Below are positions 1 through 8,384 of a stretch of DNA of 64,000 nt, one piece after another (position 1 is the first letter of the stretch; every line of letters begins with the position of its first letter). The notes under the pieces were generated by a model. The model was not told the origin of the DNA, ran no database searches, and saw only the letters and a list, made by a program, of their open reading frames with translations. The stretch lies in assembly GCF_900215155.1 (NCBI RefSeq), contig NZ_LT907980.1, positions 558,001 through 622,000 of the forward strand, written 5' to 3'. The translations under genes and the position numbers were made by a program. The stretch is from Marinobacter sp. LV10R510-11A (GTDB taxonomy: Bacteria; Pseudomonadota; Gammaproteobacteria; Pseudomonadales; Oleiphilaceae).

Positions 1-406
1 TGCCGTTGCGTTGGCCCACTGCCTGTTCAACGTACCGCTGGCGGTATGGATTCTCGAGGGCTTCATGAAGGGGGTTCCCCGGGAATACGATGAGATGGCT
101 TACATTGACGGCTATAGTTTCCCAAGGTTCTTTGTGAAAGTGTTTTTGCCGATGATCCGCTCGGGTATAGGCGTGACGGCATTCTTCGCCTTCATGTTCT
201 CGTGGGTTGAGCTGCTTCTGGCAAGAACGCTCACGTCTGTGGATGCTCAGCCAATTGGCGCAATTATGACCCGCACGATCGGGGCCAGTGGTATTGATTG
301 GGGCGTGCTGGCTGCGGCCGGCGTTCTGACTATTATTCCTGGTTTGCTGGTGATCTGGTTCGTTCGCAACCATGTGGCCAAAGGCTTCGCTCTCGGGCGC
401 GTATAA
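1..406 (+). CDS. ABC importer permease, glycerol type (5' end outside window)
   Basis: Inner-membrane permease of a binding-protein-dependent sugar or polyol ABC importer. The frame is open from the first bases of the window, so the N-terminal half lies upstream and only about 134 residues are seen. The EAA loop that contacts the ATPase is visible near the start of the visible part (EYDEMAYIDGYSF), followed by hydrophobic spans and a short basic C-terminus. It lies 11 bases upstream of a DUF2160 gene and close to a very large binding-protein gene. That order matches the rhizobial GlpSTPQV glycerol importers as I know them, so glycerol is the best substrate guess. The family is firm; the substrate is inferred from neighbours. 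Confidence 0.85.
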   Translation, partial: AVALAHCLFNVPLAVWILEGFMKGVPREYDEMAYIDGYSFPRFFVKVFLPMIRSGIGVTAFFAFMFSWVELLLARTLTSVDAQPIGAIMTRTIGASGIDWGVLAAAGVLTIIPGLLVIWFVRNHVAKGFALGRV

Positions 407-417
407 GGAGAATTCGT

Positions 418-693
418 ATGATTGCCTGGATGAACTGGACACCCACTGTTGTTGTCTTTTTTGCGGTTATTGCCATGATTCTTTCGGTAATGACGGTTTA
501 CGAAATTGTTTCGCCTTGTACGGAGCGCAAAGGGTTCCTGCCGATTGAAACGACCCGCGGAGACCGGTTGTTCATCGGTTTGCTTTGCGCTGCGTTTATT
601 CATTTGGCGTTTCTTGCCGTTAGCGATATAACGCTCTGGGTCGCACTGGCGGTTTCTGTTATCTGGCTTTTGGTCCTGCTGCGATGGGGCTAA
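418..693 (+). CDS. DUF2160 small integral membrane protein of glycerol-type ABC operon
   Basis: A 91-residue membrane protein with about three hydrophobic spans (roughly residues 6-28, 49-69 and 72-90) and a short polar loop containing CTERKGF. I recognise it as DUF2160, a family that travels with glycerol-type ABC importers; its function is not known to me. The ATG at 418 is preferred over an upstream in-frame start at 298 because AAGGAG sits 7-12 bases before it and the longer frame would overlap the permease. It is probably co-transcribed with the permease gene. A role as an accessory subunit of the importer is inference from gene order. Confidence 0.8.
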   Translation: MIAWMNWTPTVVVFFAVIAMILSVMTVYEIVSPCTERKGFLPIETTRGDRLFIGLLCAAFIHLAFLAVSDITLWVALAVSVIWLLVLLRWG

Positions 694-757
694 AAAATGG
701 AGGTTACGCAGTTGTATAAACACCCCTGAAAGATTTCACTTTAAAGGTTGTAAAGAA

Positions 758-769
758 TTCGAAAGCGAA
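758..769. promoter_or_regulatory. Candidate GlpR/DeoR-type operator, copy 1
   Basis: TTCGAAAGCGAA is a perfect inverted repeat TTCG-N4-CGAA. The E. coli GlpR operator core has the form TTCG-N4-CGAA, so a DeoR-family glycerol repressor is a reasonable reader. It lies 59 bases before the binding-protein start. Confidence 0.45.
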
Positions 770-784
770 CTATTTTTTACTTAA

Positions 785-800
785 TGATCGAAAGCGATCA
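785..800. promoter_or_regulatory. Candidate GlpR/DeoR-type operator, copy 2
   Basis: TGATCGAAAGCGATCA is a perfect 6-bp inverted repeat around the same AAAG spacer as the copy at 758. The two share the core TCGAAAGCGA and their centres are 29 bp apart, close to three helical turns. It ends 27 bases before the start codon. Confidence 0.45.
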
Positions 801-827
801 CTCATAACGACGTGAACGAGGTTGGAT

Positions 828-2570
828 ATGTTTAAAAATAATAAATATCCGAAGACCCTTCTACTGAGCGCCGCCATCGGTGCTGTCAGTTTGGGTCTGA
901 GCTTGCAGGCCAGTGCTGATCAGTACTCGGATGCGGCTGAAAAGTGGGTAAATGACTCTTTCGAAAGGTCTACCCTGACCAAAGAAGAACAGATGAAAGA
1001 GATGGCTTGGTTCTCCAAGGCGGCGGAGCAGTTCCGGGGCATGGAAATTAACGTTGTGTCGGAGACGATTGCCACGCACGAATACGAATCCAACGTGCTG
1101 GCCAAGGCGTTCACTGACATTACTGGTATCAAGCTCAACCACACCTTGATTCAGGAAGGTGACGTCATCGAGAAGTTGCAAACCCAGATGCAGTCTGGCC
1201 GTAACATCTACGATGCGTATGTAAACGATTCGGACCTCATAGGCACGCATTTCCGTTACGGAAAAGTGGAGTCCATTGACGCCATTATGAATGGTGCGGG
1301 TAAAGATCTCACTCTACCGACCCTGGATCTTGAGGACTTCATTGGCCTCGATTTCACCACAGGGCCTGATGGCGTGCTGTATCAGCTCCCGACCCAACAG
1401 TTTGCAAACCTCTACTGGTTCCGAGCGGACTGGTTTGAGCGCGCAGATCTGAAAAAGCAGTTTAAAGAAATTTACGGTTACGAGCTCGGCGTTCCGGTGA
1501 ACTGGTCTGCGTACGAAGACATCGCGGAGTTCTTCTCGGTTCACGTCAAAGAGATTGACGGCGAGAAAGTATATGGCCACATGGATTACGGCAAAAAGGA
1601 CCCATCCCTGGGATGGCGCTTCACCGACGCATGGTTCTCCATGGCGGGCGCGGGCGACAAGGGCCTGCCAAACGGTTTGCCTGTTGACGAGTGGGGCATT
1701 CGTGTAGAGGACTGCCACCCGGTAGGTTCTAACGTTTCACGCGGTGGTGCCACAAACGGCCCAGCGGCAGTGTACGCAACCACGAAATATGTCGACTGGA
1801 TGAACAAGTACGCTCCGCCTGAAGCGACCGGCATGACTTTCTCGGAATCCGGCCCAGTTCCTGCGCAGGGTCATATTGCCCAGCAGATCTTTTGGTACAC
1901 AGCCTTTACGGCCAGCATGATCGAAGATGGTCTACCAGTTGTAAACGACGATGGCACTCCGAAGTGGCGTATGGCTCCTTCCCCACGTGGTCCCTACTGG
2001 GAAGAAGGCATGAAGCTGGGCTATCAGGACGTGGGTTCCTGGACGTTCATGAAGTCGACTCCTGAGAAACGTCGTCTGGCAGCATGGCTGTACGCTCAGT
2101 TCACGGTTGCCAAAACCGTGTCTCTGGAGAAGACCATTGCAGGCCTGACCCCCATCCGCGAATCGGATATTAACTCTGACGAAATGACGGAAATGGCGCC
2201 GAAACTTGGCGGCCTCGTTGAGTTCTACCGGAGCCCAGCACGTGTTCAGTGGTCGCCCACCGGAACCAACGTACCGGATTATCCGAAACTGGCTCAGCTC
2301 TGGTGGCAGTATATTGCTCAGGCCGCTAGCGGCGAAGCAACACCGCAAGAAGCACTGGATGGCCTTGCAGATGCTCAAGACCGTGTAATGGAGCGGTTGG
2401 AGCGTGCTAATGTTCAACCTAATTGCGGTCCCAAGCTAAACAAGCCTCGGGATCCACAATATTGGCTGGATCACCCGGGTGCGCCTAAGCCTAAACTGGC
2501 AAACGAAAAGGTGCAGGGCGAAACTGTACCCTATAAAGAATTGCTCAAAACTTGGGAGGACGCTCGTTAG
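828..2570 (+). CDS. glpV: Glycerol-type ABC transporter substrate-binding protein
   Basis: Periplasmic binding protein of about 580 residues, unusually large for its class and typical of GlpV-type glycerol receptors. ATG at 828 is chosen because GAACGAGG precedes it and a signal peptide follows (basic MFKNNKYPK, then a hydrophobic stretch ending QASA). The body is rich in Trp and Tyr as in polyol receptors. The C-terminal tail with NCGPKLN, YWLDHPGAPKPKLANE and a final ELLKTWED matches this subfamily as I know it. The gene follows the permease and DUF2160 genes and has two candidate GlpR operators in its own leader, suggesting glycerol-responsive expression separate from the upstream genes. 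Glycerol specificity is inferred, not shown. Confidence 0.8.
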   Translation: MFKNNKYPKTLLLSAAIGAVSLGLSLQASADQYSDAAEKWVNDSFERSTLTKEEQMKEMAWFSKAAEQFRGMEINVVSETIATHEYESNVLAKAFTDITGIKLNHTLIQEGDVIEKLQTQMQSGRNIYDAYVNDSDLIGTHFRYGKVESIDAIMNGAGKDLTLPTLDLEDFIGLDFTTGPDGVLYQLPTQQFANLYWFRADWFERADLKKQFKEIYGYELGVPVNWSAYEDIAEFFSVHVKEIDGEKVYGHMDYGKKDPSLGWRFTDAWFSMAGAGDKGLPNGLPVDEWGIRVEDCHPVGSNVSRGGATNGPAAVYATTKYVDWMNKYAPPEATGMTFSESGPVPAQGHIAQQIFWYTAFTASMIEDGLPVVNDDGTPKWRMAPSPRGPYWEEGMKLGYQDVGSWTFMKSTPEKRRLAAWLYAQFTVAKTVSLEKTIAGLTPIRESDINSDEMTEMAPKLGGLVEFYRSPARVQWSPTGTNVPDYPKLAQLWWQYIAQAASGEATPQEALDGLADAQDRVMERLERANVQPNCGPKLNKPRDPQYWLDHPGAPKPKLANEKVQGETVPYKELLKTWEDAR

Positions 2571-2589
2571 AGCTGATTTCTCAAGTGCA

Positions 2590-2628
2590 GTGCCTGCCGC
2601 AACGGGATCCTGAAGTTGCGGCAGGCAC
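2590..2628 (+). terminator. Strong hairpin after the binding-protein gene
   Basis: GTGCCTGCCGCAAC (2590-2603) pairs perfectly with GTTGCGGCAGGCAC (2615-2628) across an 11-base loop. It starts 19 bases after the stop codon. No T-run follows; instead a perfect 12-bp palindrome GACAACGTTGTC (2629-2640) abuts it. It could end transcription or protect the 3' end. The rest of the 306-base gap to the next gene shows nothing else I can name. Confidence 0.6.
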
Positions 2629-2876
2629 GACAACGTTGTCACGGTGGGTTTCGTCGGTTGTTTATCTTTCTCCCGCATTCAAGCATTTCAAGGTAGCCCT
2701 CCCGGGCAGTCTCACAAACTCAGCGATTTACCTGCACCCCAGCGACGGTCTTCCCGCCAGTACTGGTCATCTTTCAGGAAGGCGTATCTTTGCACCTTTA
2801 CTGACATGAGTCATAATGCGCTTGCGTACAGTGAGCGACTGAAGAAAACTGAGGAACCCACGCGGGAGAGTCTTCC

Positions 2877-3407
2877 ATGACGGGTAAGAGTGCACAGGCC
2901 GAAACGATCTCCTGGCAGGCAGGCCACTGCTACCTCGGTGAAATACTGGTTGCACGCTCGATCAGCGGCGTATGTGCCGTTCTACCGGGCGAATCGCCAG
3001 ACGAACTGGTTGCGGAGTTAGCTCGCAGATTCCCGGGGGCCACACTCAACCCCGCAAACGATTCGCGGGCAGATTGGTTTGCAGGCGTTATGAGCTACCT
3101 GATCGACAGCCGTAAGCCACTCGCCATACAACTTGACCTTCGCGGTACAGAATTTCAGTGCAAAGTCTGGCGTGCACTGCAGGAGATTCCCTCTGGCAGC
3201 TCAGCGAGTTATGGCGACATTGCCCGGCGCATGGGAATGCCCTCAGCGGCCCGGGCGGTGGCGGGAGCCTGTGCCGCCAACCCTTTGGCGGTGGTTGTGC
3301 CATGCCATCGTGTTCTGCGTGGTGACGGCAGTCTCTCTGGCTATCGCTGGGGTGTTAAGCGCAAACAGGCGGTACTGAGTCACGAACAGGGGTTGTCTGA
3401 GCGCTAA
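2877..3407 (+). CDS. Methylated-DNA-[protein]-cysteine S-methyltransferase (Ogt/Ada-C type)
   Basis: Repairs O6-alkylguanine and O4-alkylthymine by irreversible transfer of the alkyl group to a cysteine. The 176-residue protein has the Ada/Ogt N-terminal domain and a C-terminal catalytic domain with the active-site motif PCHRV (Cys near residue 142), preceded by the DNA-binding winged-helix region (YGDIARRMG, ARAVAGACAANP). The length fits a single-function Ogt-like enzyme without the Ada activator domain. The ATG at 2877 follows GGGAGAG. It is monocistronic, between the glycerol importer and the ExbB operon. No Ada box was recognised upstream. Confidence 0.92.
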   Translation: MTGKSAQAETISWQAGHCYLGEILVARSISGVCAVLPGESPDELVAELARRFPGATLNPANDSRADWFAGVMSYLIDSRKPLAIQLDLRGTEFQCKVWRALQEIPSGSSASYGDIARRMGMPSAARAVAGACAANPLAVVVPCHRVLRGDGSLSGYRWGVKRKQAVLSHEQGLSER

Positions 3408-3611
3408 TGTTAGTAATTACCCTTAGTAAAGTTGGAGTTCCTATGTGGCGCAGCGGCCAATAGTCAGCGGTAGTGAGACGCGCGTCACAGTGTCTATGTG
3501 CTAGAGCGCAAAATAAAACAAACCGCATTAGAGACTTTTCCGAACTTACCCCAATTGATGTCGTGCAACGCATAGACTGGGTTAAAGCCCTGTCTATGGA
3601 GTGCCCAGAAA

Positions 3612-4307
3612 ATGATCGATACCGCCGTTCGCTTCTTTCAGGAAGGTGGCTTTTTTATGTTTCCGATAGCCGTTGTGCTGATTGTCGGACTCATTGTGGC
3701 CATTGAGCGATACATATATCTGTCTGCTCAGAAAATCACCAACCGCAGGGACTTCAACCGCCTGCACCAGATGATTGCGAAGCGTGATTTCAAAGGTGCG
3801 CTCAATTACGCCCAGGAGTCCGGTACGGCAATGGCCACTATGATTGGCTTCGGTCTGCAGCGCTTGGCTCGTCGCCAAGGTCGTGAAGACATCGAATACG
3901 CCATGGAAGAAGGGTTGCTGGATGTGATGCCGCGCCTTGAAAAACGCACCCAGTACCTTGCAACGCTTGCCAATATCGCAACACTGCTGGGTCTGTTGGG
4001 AACCATCATCGGCCTGATTGCTGCCTTTACCGCGGTTGCCGCGGCCGATCCTGCGCAAAAAGCCAGTTTGCTTTCCCAGAGCATTTCCGTAGCCATGAAC
4101 ACCACGGCATTCGGTCTCATGTCGGCTATACCCATCCTGTTGATCCATTCCGTTCTGCAGACCAAAACCAATGAGATTGTAGACAGCTTTGAAATGGCGG
4201 GTATCAAGGTGCTCAACCTGCTTAACGATGGCTCTGGCACTCGCCCTGGTGCACAGCCCCAGGCGCAAACCGCGTCACCTTCTGCCCCGGCGACAGCGCC
4301 GGCCTGA
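3612..4307 (+). CDS. MotA/TolQ/ExbB family proton-channel subunit
   Basis: First gene of a four-gene energy-transduction operon. The 231-residue protein has the ExbB/TolQ layout: an N-terminal membrane span (about residues 12-34), a long cytoplasmic loop rich in charged residues, and two further spans around residues 115-140 and 155-180 containing GLLGTIIGLI and the small-residue helix with NTTAFGLMSAIP. The C-terminal tail is low-complexity Ala/Pro/Thr/Gln. Proteins of this family form a pentamer around an ExbD dimer and pass proton-motive force to a periplasm-spanning partner. Two ExbD genes and an AgmX/TonB-like gene follow directly. The fine role (iron uptake, motility or envelope upkeep) cannot be read from the sequence. 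Confidence 0.9.
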   Translation: MIDTAVRFFQEGGFFMFPIAVVLIVGLIVAIERYIYLSAQKITNRRDFNRLHQMIAKRDFKGALNYAQESGTAMATMIGFGLQRLARRQGREDIEYAMEEGLLDVMPRLEKRTQYLATLANIATLLGLLGTIIGLIAAFTAVAAADPAQKASLLSQSISVAMNTTAFGLMSAIPILLIHSVLQTKTNEIVDSFEMAGIKVLNLLNDGSGTRPGAQPQAQTASPSAPATAPA

Positions 4308-4331
4308 TAATCAGCTGAAGGATGTCAGGCT

Positions 4332-4871
4332 ATGAGACGGAAACATCGTCGATTACAGAGCGAACCGGATCTCGACATTACGCCGTTCATGAATCTCATG
4401 ATCGTGCTGGTACCGGTGCTGCTTTTGAACATGGTGTTCGCACACACCAGTGTTCTGGAGCTCAACTTCCCGACGGGCGAAAGCCTTACACCGGGCCAGG
4501 TTGAAGAGCTGCAGATTCAGGTGGTTATCCATGCTGACCGTCTGGTGGTTGCAGATAACCAGGGCGGGGTTATCAAGGCCATTGCCCAGAGCAAGGGCGA
4601 GCACGATTTCGCTGTGCTTAAAGACGTTATGAAAGAGATTAAAAGCCGCGTTCCCGATAAAAAGGACGTGATTATTATGCCTTCACAGGAAACCTCCTAT
4701 CAGGTACTGGTCAGCGTAATGGATACGGTACGCGCCTATGACGCCGTAGTGGCAGGGAGTCTGATTGAGGCAGAGCTGTTTCCGGAAATTTCCTTGGGTG
4801 ACGCGCCGGTAGCGGAGGCTGAAAAAGCGGAAGAAGCGCAAAAGGCGCAAAAGGCAGAGGTGCGGTCATGA
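4332..4871 (+). CDS. ExbD/TolR family protein, paralogue 1 (Asn at the usual Asp position)
   Basis: A 179-residue ExbD/TolR-type protein: short basic cytoplasmic N-terminus, one membrane span (about residues 18-40) and a periplasmic domain, with a repetitive Ala/Glu/Lys tail. In ExbD and TolR the span begins TPFxD or PLLD and the Asp carries protons. Here the aligned stretch is DITPFMNLMIVLV, with Asn where Asp is expected. The next gene is a second ExbD that keeps the Asp, so the two may form a mixed dimer with a single protonatable site; that is inference. The stop overlaps the next start by four bases (ATGA), pointing to translational coupling. Confidence 0.87.
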   Translation: MRRKHRRLQSEPDLDITPFMNLMIVLVPVLLLNMVFAHTSVLELNFPTGESLTPGQVEELQIQVVIHADRLVVADNQGGVIKAIAQSKGEHDFAVLKDVMKEIKSRVPDKKDVIIMPSQETSYQVLVSVMDTVRAYDAVVAGSLIEAELFPEISLGDAPVAEAEKAEEAQKAQKAEVRS

Positions 4872-5374
4872 AAGAATCTGCTAAAGCCCGCCGCCTGAAA
4901 CGCCATCACCGGCGTAGCAAGGGCCAAAGCAAGATGAATTTGGTGTCGCTGATGGACATCTTTACGATTCTTGTATTCTTCCTGATGGTTAACTCTTCGT
5001 CTGATGTGCAGGTGCTCAACCAGAGCAGCACCATCAAGCTGCCGGATTCCTCTGCCGTGCGACCACCGGGTGATGTGCTCGCACTGACCGTGACGGACCG
5101 GGATATCCTGGTAAACGGGCGTGTAGTCATCAAACGCGAAGCACTGCAGGCTTTGGACGGACAGATAGAGCCGGGACTGAAACAAGAGCTGGACTATCAG
5201 GCCGGTCGGTCAGGCCAGCCGGCCCCCGAGGCAGGGCGGGCAATTACTATTTTGGCAGACCGTGAGTTGCCCTACGATCTGCTCAAGAAAATCATGTCTA
5301 CCTGTGTGGATGCGGGATACGCCAGCATATCTCTGGCGGTTAACCAGCGTGTAAAAGAGGGAGCCGGAGCATGA
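4868..5374 (+). CDS. ExbD/TolR family protein, paralogue 2
   Basis: Second ExbD/TolR-like subunit, 168 residues. A strongly basic cytoplasmic N-terminus (ARRLKRHHRRSKGQSK) leads into a membrane span with NLVSLMDIFTILVFFLM, in which the conserved Asp is present, unlike in the preceding paralogue. The periplasmic part ends in a typical ExbD C-terminal domain (ITILADRELPYDLLKKIM). ATGA overlaps join it to both neighbours, so the operon is tightly coupled. The pairing of one ExbB with two unequal ExbD proteins and an AgmX-type protein recalls Agl/Glt-like and TonB-like systems, but the driven process is unknown. Confidence 0.88.
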   Translation: MKESAKARRLKRHHRRSKGQSKMNLVSLMDIFTILVFFLMVNSSSDVQVLNQSSTIKLPDSSAVRPPGDVLALTVTDRDILVNGRVVIKREALQALDGQIEPGLKQELDYQAGRSGQPAPEAGRAITILADRELPYDLLKKIMSTCVDAGYASISLAVNQRVKEGAGA

Positions 5375-6110
5375 AGGATTACCGGTATGGATTACCCTGG
5401 AGTCAGGAGCGAGGGGAGCGCAAGCGTTTGCTCGCCGTGGCCTTGGTGGTCGCGCCCCTGTTTGTGATCTTTGCCGAATATGTGAATTGGGTTCAGTTGC
5501 CAGAACAGGATCGGCAGGAGCGCGAGGCGTTGCCACCGCAGTTGGCTAAGCTGGTTGTCGAGAAGAAAGAACCGCCGAAGCCGGTTGAGCAGGCTAAGCC
5601 AGAACCCAAGCCAGAGCCAAAACCTCAGCCGCCGGTGCTCAAACCGAAGCCTGAGGCGAAGAAAAAACCCAAGCCCAAGCCTGAGGCTGTGGCCAAGGCT
5701 CGGAAAAAAGCGAAGAACACGGGTATTCTTGCAATGGGCAACGAGCTTTCCAAACTCAGTGCGCTGGCCAATACCGTCAAGCTTGATGCTCCAGTTACCC
5801 GGACAGCTAAACTGGTTACTCGCAAAGCGGAAGATGCTCTGGCTGCAAGAGCCACCGCCAACGTGCGCAGTTCAGGCGTGAACGACGCAGCGCTTGAGCG
5901 CGAAAGCCGTCATTGCAAGGCAGCATTACGCCCGAACTCGTCATCGAATCCTGTGGCGCTGTGTCCCGCTGCTCTGTGGTTGAGTCAACGCTTGGTGAGC
6001 CTGGTTTGGAGAACAAAATCTGTAACCGCCTCAGACTTGTGGATTTCGGCCCCCGGCCTGGGGTAGACCAAACAACGATCCGCTACCCGATTGAACTGCT
6101 GTCCGGCTAA
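5371..6110 (+). pseudogene. AgmX/PglI C-terminal-domain (TonB-like) protein, frame-disrupted
   Basis: Last gene of the ExbB operon, apparently broken. From 5371 the frame gives a cytoplasmic N-terminus, one membrane span (about residues 20-40) and a long Pro/Lys/Glu-rich linker (PEPKPEPKPQPP) as in TonB-like proteins, then runs out of family character near residue 170 (base about 5890) and stops at 6066. The conserved end of the AgmX/PglI C-terminal domain is in another frame from about 5898 to 6110: RKPSLQGSITPELVIE, CSVVESTLGEPGLE, then RYPIELL. The helix normally preceding the PSLQG-like motif is missing from both frames, so this looks like an internal deletion of a length not divisible by three rather than a one-base slip. 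An assembly error is the alternative. Confidence 0.75.
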
Positions 6111-6258
6111 CAACGCCGGGCAGAACCTTTCCCGATAAATATTTTCTCACATAGTGCATTGGCATAATTATGACGAGCATCAACCCGGTGTTGGGCCTAT
6201 GCTTTAGTGTCGTTTGTAGCCATCCAATAACCGGCCCGTAAAAGCCAGGGGATCTTAT

Positions 6259-6579
6259 ATGAGCAATCGCAAAGCGGAACTTGAAATCCTGATCACCGAT
6301 CTTAACGAGCGGTTATCCCGTTATGAAGCGCATCAGCAGCGTAAAGGCGGCGCGCTCGATAAAGATTCTGAAAAGCAGGCTCAGCAGGTCCAGAACGATG
6401 AAGTGGTTGATTCGCTAGAAGAGGAAACCCGATCTGAGCTGGCTCAGATAAAAACAGCACTTGAACGCATTGATCAGGGACTGGGCGGCCAGTGTGAGAA
6501 GTGTGGCGAAGCCATTGATTCCCGAAGGCTTCAAGTGCTGCCTTACACCACGGTTTGTGTTGCTTGCGCTGAAGGCTAA
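6259..6579 (+). CDS. DksA/TraR-type C4 zinc-finger protein
   Basis: A 106-residue protein with an N-terminal coiled-coil region (about residues 1-75, rich in Glu, Gln and Lys) and a C-terminal four-cysteine zinc finger, CEKCGE then CVAC separated by about 17 residues. This is the layout of DksA/TraR proteins that enter the RNA polymerase secondary channel. It is shorter than true DksA (about 150 residues), and I do not see the DksA Asp-rich coiled-coil tip, so it is a DksA-like protein of unknown targets. AGGGGAT precedes the ATG. A separate promoter is likely because the upstream operon ends 150 bases earlier. Confidence 0.85.
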   Translation: MSNRKAELEILITDLNERLSRYEAHQQRKGGALDKDSEKQAQQVQNDEVVDSLEEETRSELAQIKTALERIDQGLGGQCEKCGEAIDSRRLQVLPYTTVCVACAEG

Positions 6580-6629
6580 GCTGATGTGCCTATATAAAAA
6601 CCCAAAATAAAAAAAAGGAGTCCGTCGCA

Positions 6630-8384
6630 GTGAGCCATTACGACACACTAATTATTGGAGGTCGTTATTTCGACGGCACAGGCACCGCTTCGCGTATTGC
6701 GCATCTTGCAGTCCATGAGGGCAGGGTCGCGCGTGTATTTGAGGAGAAACCGGATCTGGCTCTGGCGAGCAGGGTGATTGATGCCAGTGGCTGTTGGGTA
6801 ACCCCGGGGTTTCTGGATACGCATACGCACTATGATGCGGAGCTACTGGTATCCCCCGCGCTCTCGGAGTCCGTGCGGCACGGAGTAACAACGGTTCTGA
6901 TTGGTAGTTGCTCGCTCAGCATGGTGTGTTCGGAGGCGGAAGATGCCTCTGATATTTTTACCCGAGTAGAGACGGTGCCCAGGGAAAAAGTGTTGCCGAT
7001 TCTGCAGGCTCACAAGAGCTGGAGCACGCCCAAACAATGGGTCGATTTTATTCGGGATCATCCCCTGGGGCCCAACGTTATAAGTTTTCTGGGCCACAGC
7101 GATCTTCGGACGGCCGTGATGGGGCTGCATCGGGCAACTGACAGGGAGGTAAAACCCACTGCGCAGGAACAGCAGCAGATGGAAAACCTGCTCGAAGAAG
7201 CACTGAAGGAAGGTTTTCTGGGTCTATCGACCATGTGCCTGAAGTGGGACAAGGTGGATGGTGACCGGGAGTGGTCCAAGAGCCTGCCCAGCACCTATGC
7301 CCGTTGGCATGAAGTGAGCCGGCTTAACCGTCTGCTGCGCCGGTATGACCGGGTACACCAGGGGGCGCCCAATGCGGCCAACCCCTTGCAGGTGACCCAA
7401 TACCTGCGGGAAACCCTGGGTTGGCTGCGAAAACCTCTGAAAACAACCCTCATTGCCATGATTGACCTTAAGGGCAACCGTGCGGTCAGGCCCATGGCCA
7501 GTCTGGTAAGCCGGATCGCAAACAGCTTCGGTGGAAATTTTCGCTGGCAGCTGCTGCCAACGCCCTTCACGGTATACGCCGATGGCATGGACATCGTGCT
7601 GTTTGAAGAGTTTGGTGCCGGTGAGATGGCGCTTGATCTTCGTGATCAGCTTGAACGGAATGAGCTGTTGAAAGACGAAGAGTATCGACGCAAGTTCCGT
7701 AAGTTTTACCGGGAAAAGCTTTCGCCTCGGGTGTGGCAGCGGGATTTTGGTGATGCCATTATTCTTGATTGTCCGGATAAGTCCGTTGTTGGGCAGAACT
7801 TCGCTGAGCTTGCTTTAGAGCGCGGCGTCCATGTCGTGGACTTCTTTCTGGATATGGTTGTAACCCACGGTCGCGCGCTGCGCTGGTATACCGTCGTGGG
7901 CAACCATCGCAAGGATCGGCTCCGCAAAATGGTCGCCCATCCTGACGCTCTGATTACGTTTTCGGATGCAGGGGCCCACATTCGCAATATGGCCTTCTAC
8001 AATTTGCCCTTGCGGTTTCTTAAGCTGGTTCTTGAAAGTCACGATGAGGGTAAGCCAGTGATGTCCCTCGAAAGGGCGGTACACCGCCTCACAGGTGAGC
8101 AGGCAGATTGGTTCAATATAGACGCGGGGCATATCCGGGAAGGCGACCGGGCGGATATCACCGTTTTGGACCCGAAGGGGCTTAACCAGAACCTTGAGAG
8201 CGTCGAGTGGGCCGACATGGAAAATTTCGGTCTTGAAAGAATGGTTAACCGGGTGCCTGGCTGTGTAAAACACGTACTCATTAACGGCCGCCCGGCAGTG
8301 ACGAACGGTAATCTTGAGCCAGATTTGGGCAAGTGCACCGGATTTGGCCATTTTCTGCAAGCAGGATATCGCTCTGGAGGCTGA
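6630..8384 (+). CDS. Amidohydrolase, N-acyl-D-amino-acid deacylase family
   Basis: A 584-residue amidohydrolase-superfamily enzyme. The N-terminal beta-sandwich half (LIIGGRYFDGTG) is followed by the metal-binding HTHYD near residue 65 in the context TPGFLDTHTHYD, and the C-terminal half closes the sandwich with IREGDRADITVLDP. FSDAGAHIRNM near residue 440 carries the late catalytic Asp expected in this superfamily. The overall pattern is that of D-aminoacylase-like proteins, though substrate cannot be told from sequence. The start is GTG at 6630, supported by an AAAAAAGGAG sequence. It follows the zinc-finger gene by 50 bases and may be co-transcribed with it. Confidence 0.85.
   Translation: MSHYDTLIIGGRYFDGTGTASRIAHLAVHEGRVARVFEEKPDLALASRVIDASGCWVTPGFLDTHTHYDAELLVSPALSESVRHGVTTVLIGSCSLSMVCSEAEDASDIFTRVETVPREKVLPILQAHKSWSTPKQWVDFIRDHPLGPNVISFLGHSDLRTAVMGLHRATDREVKPTAQEQQQMENLLEEALKEGFLGLSTMCLKWDKVDGDREWSKSLPSTYARWHEVSRLNRLLRRYDRVHQGAPNAANPLQVTQYLRETLGWLRKPLKTTLIAMIDLKGNRAVRPMASLVSRIANSFGGNFRWQLLPTPFTVYADGMDIVLFEEFGAGEMALDLRDQLERNELLKDEEYRRKFRKFYREKLSPRVWQRDFGDAIILDCPDKSVVGQNFAELALERGVHVVDFFLDMVVTHGRALRWYTVVGNHRKDRLRKMVAHPDALITFSDAGAHIRNMAFYNLPLRFLKLVLESHDEGKPVMSLERAVHRLTGEQADWFNIDAGHIREGDRADITVLDPKGLNQNLESVEWADMENFGLERMVNRVPGCVKHVLINGRPAVTNGNLEPDLGKCTGFGHFLQAGYRSGG

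Noticed and set aside
3594..4268. 224-residue minus-strand open frame opposite the ExbB gene
   Set aside because: Shadow of the ExbB family gene; no recognisable domain and no ribosome-binding site.
6103..6119. CCGGC-N7-GCCGG hairpin after the broken AgmX gene
   Set aside because: Five-base stem with no T-run; too weak to call a terminator.
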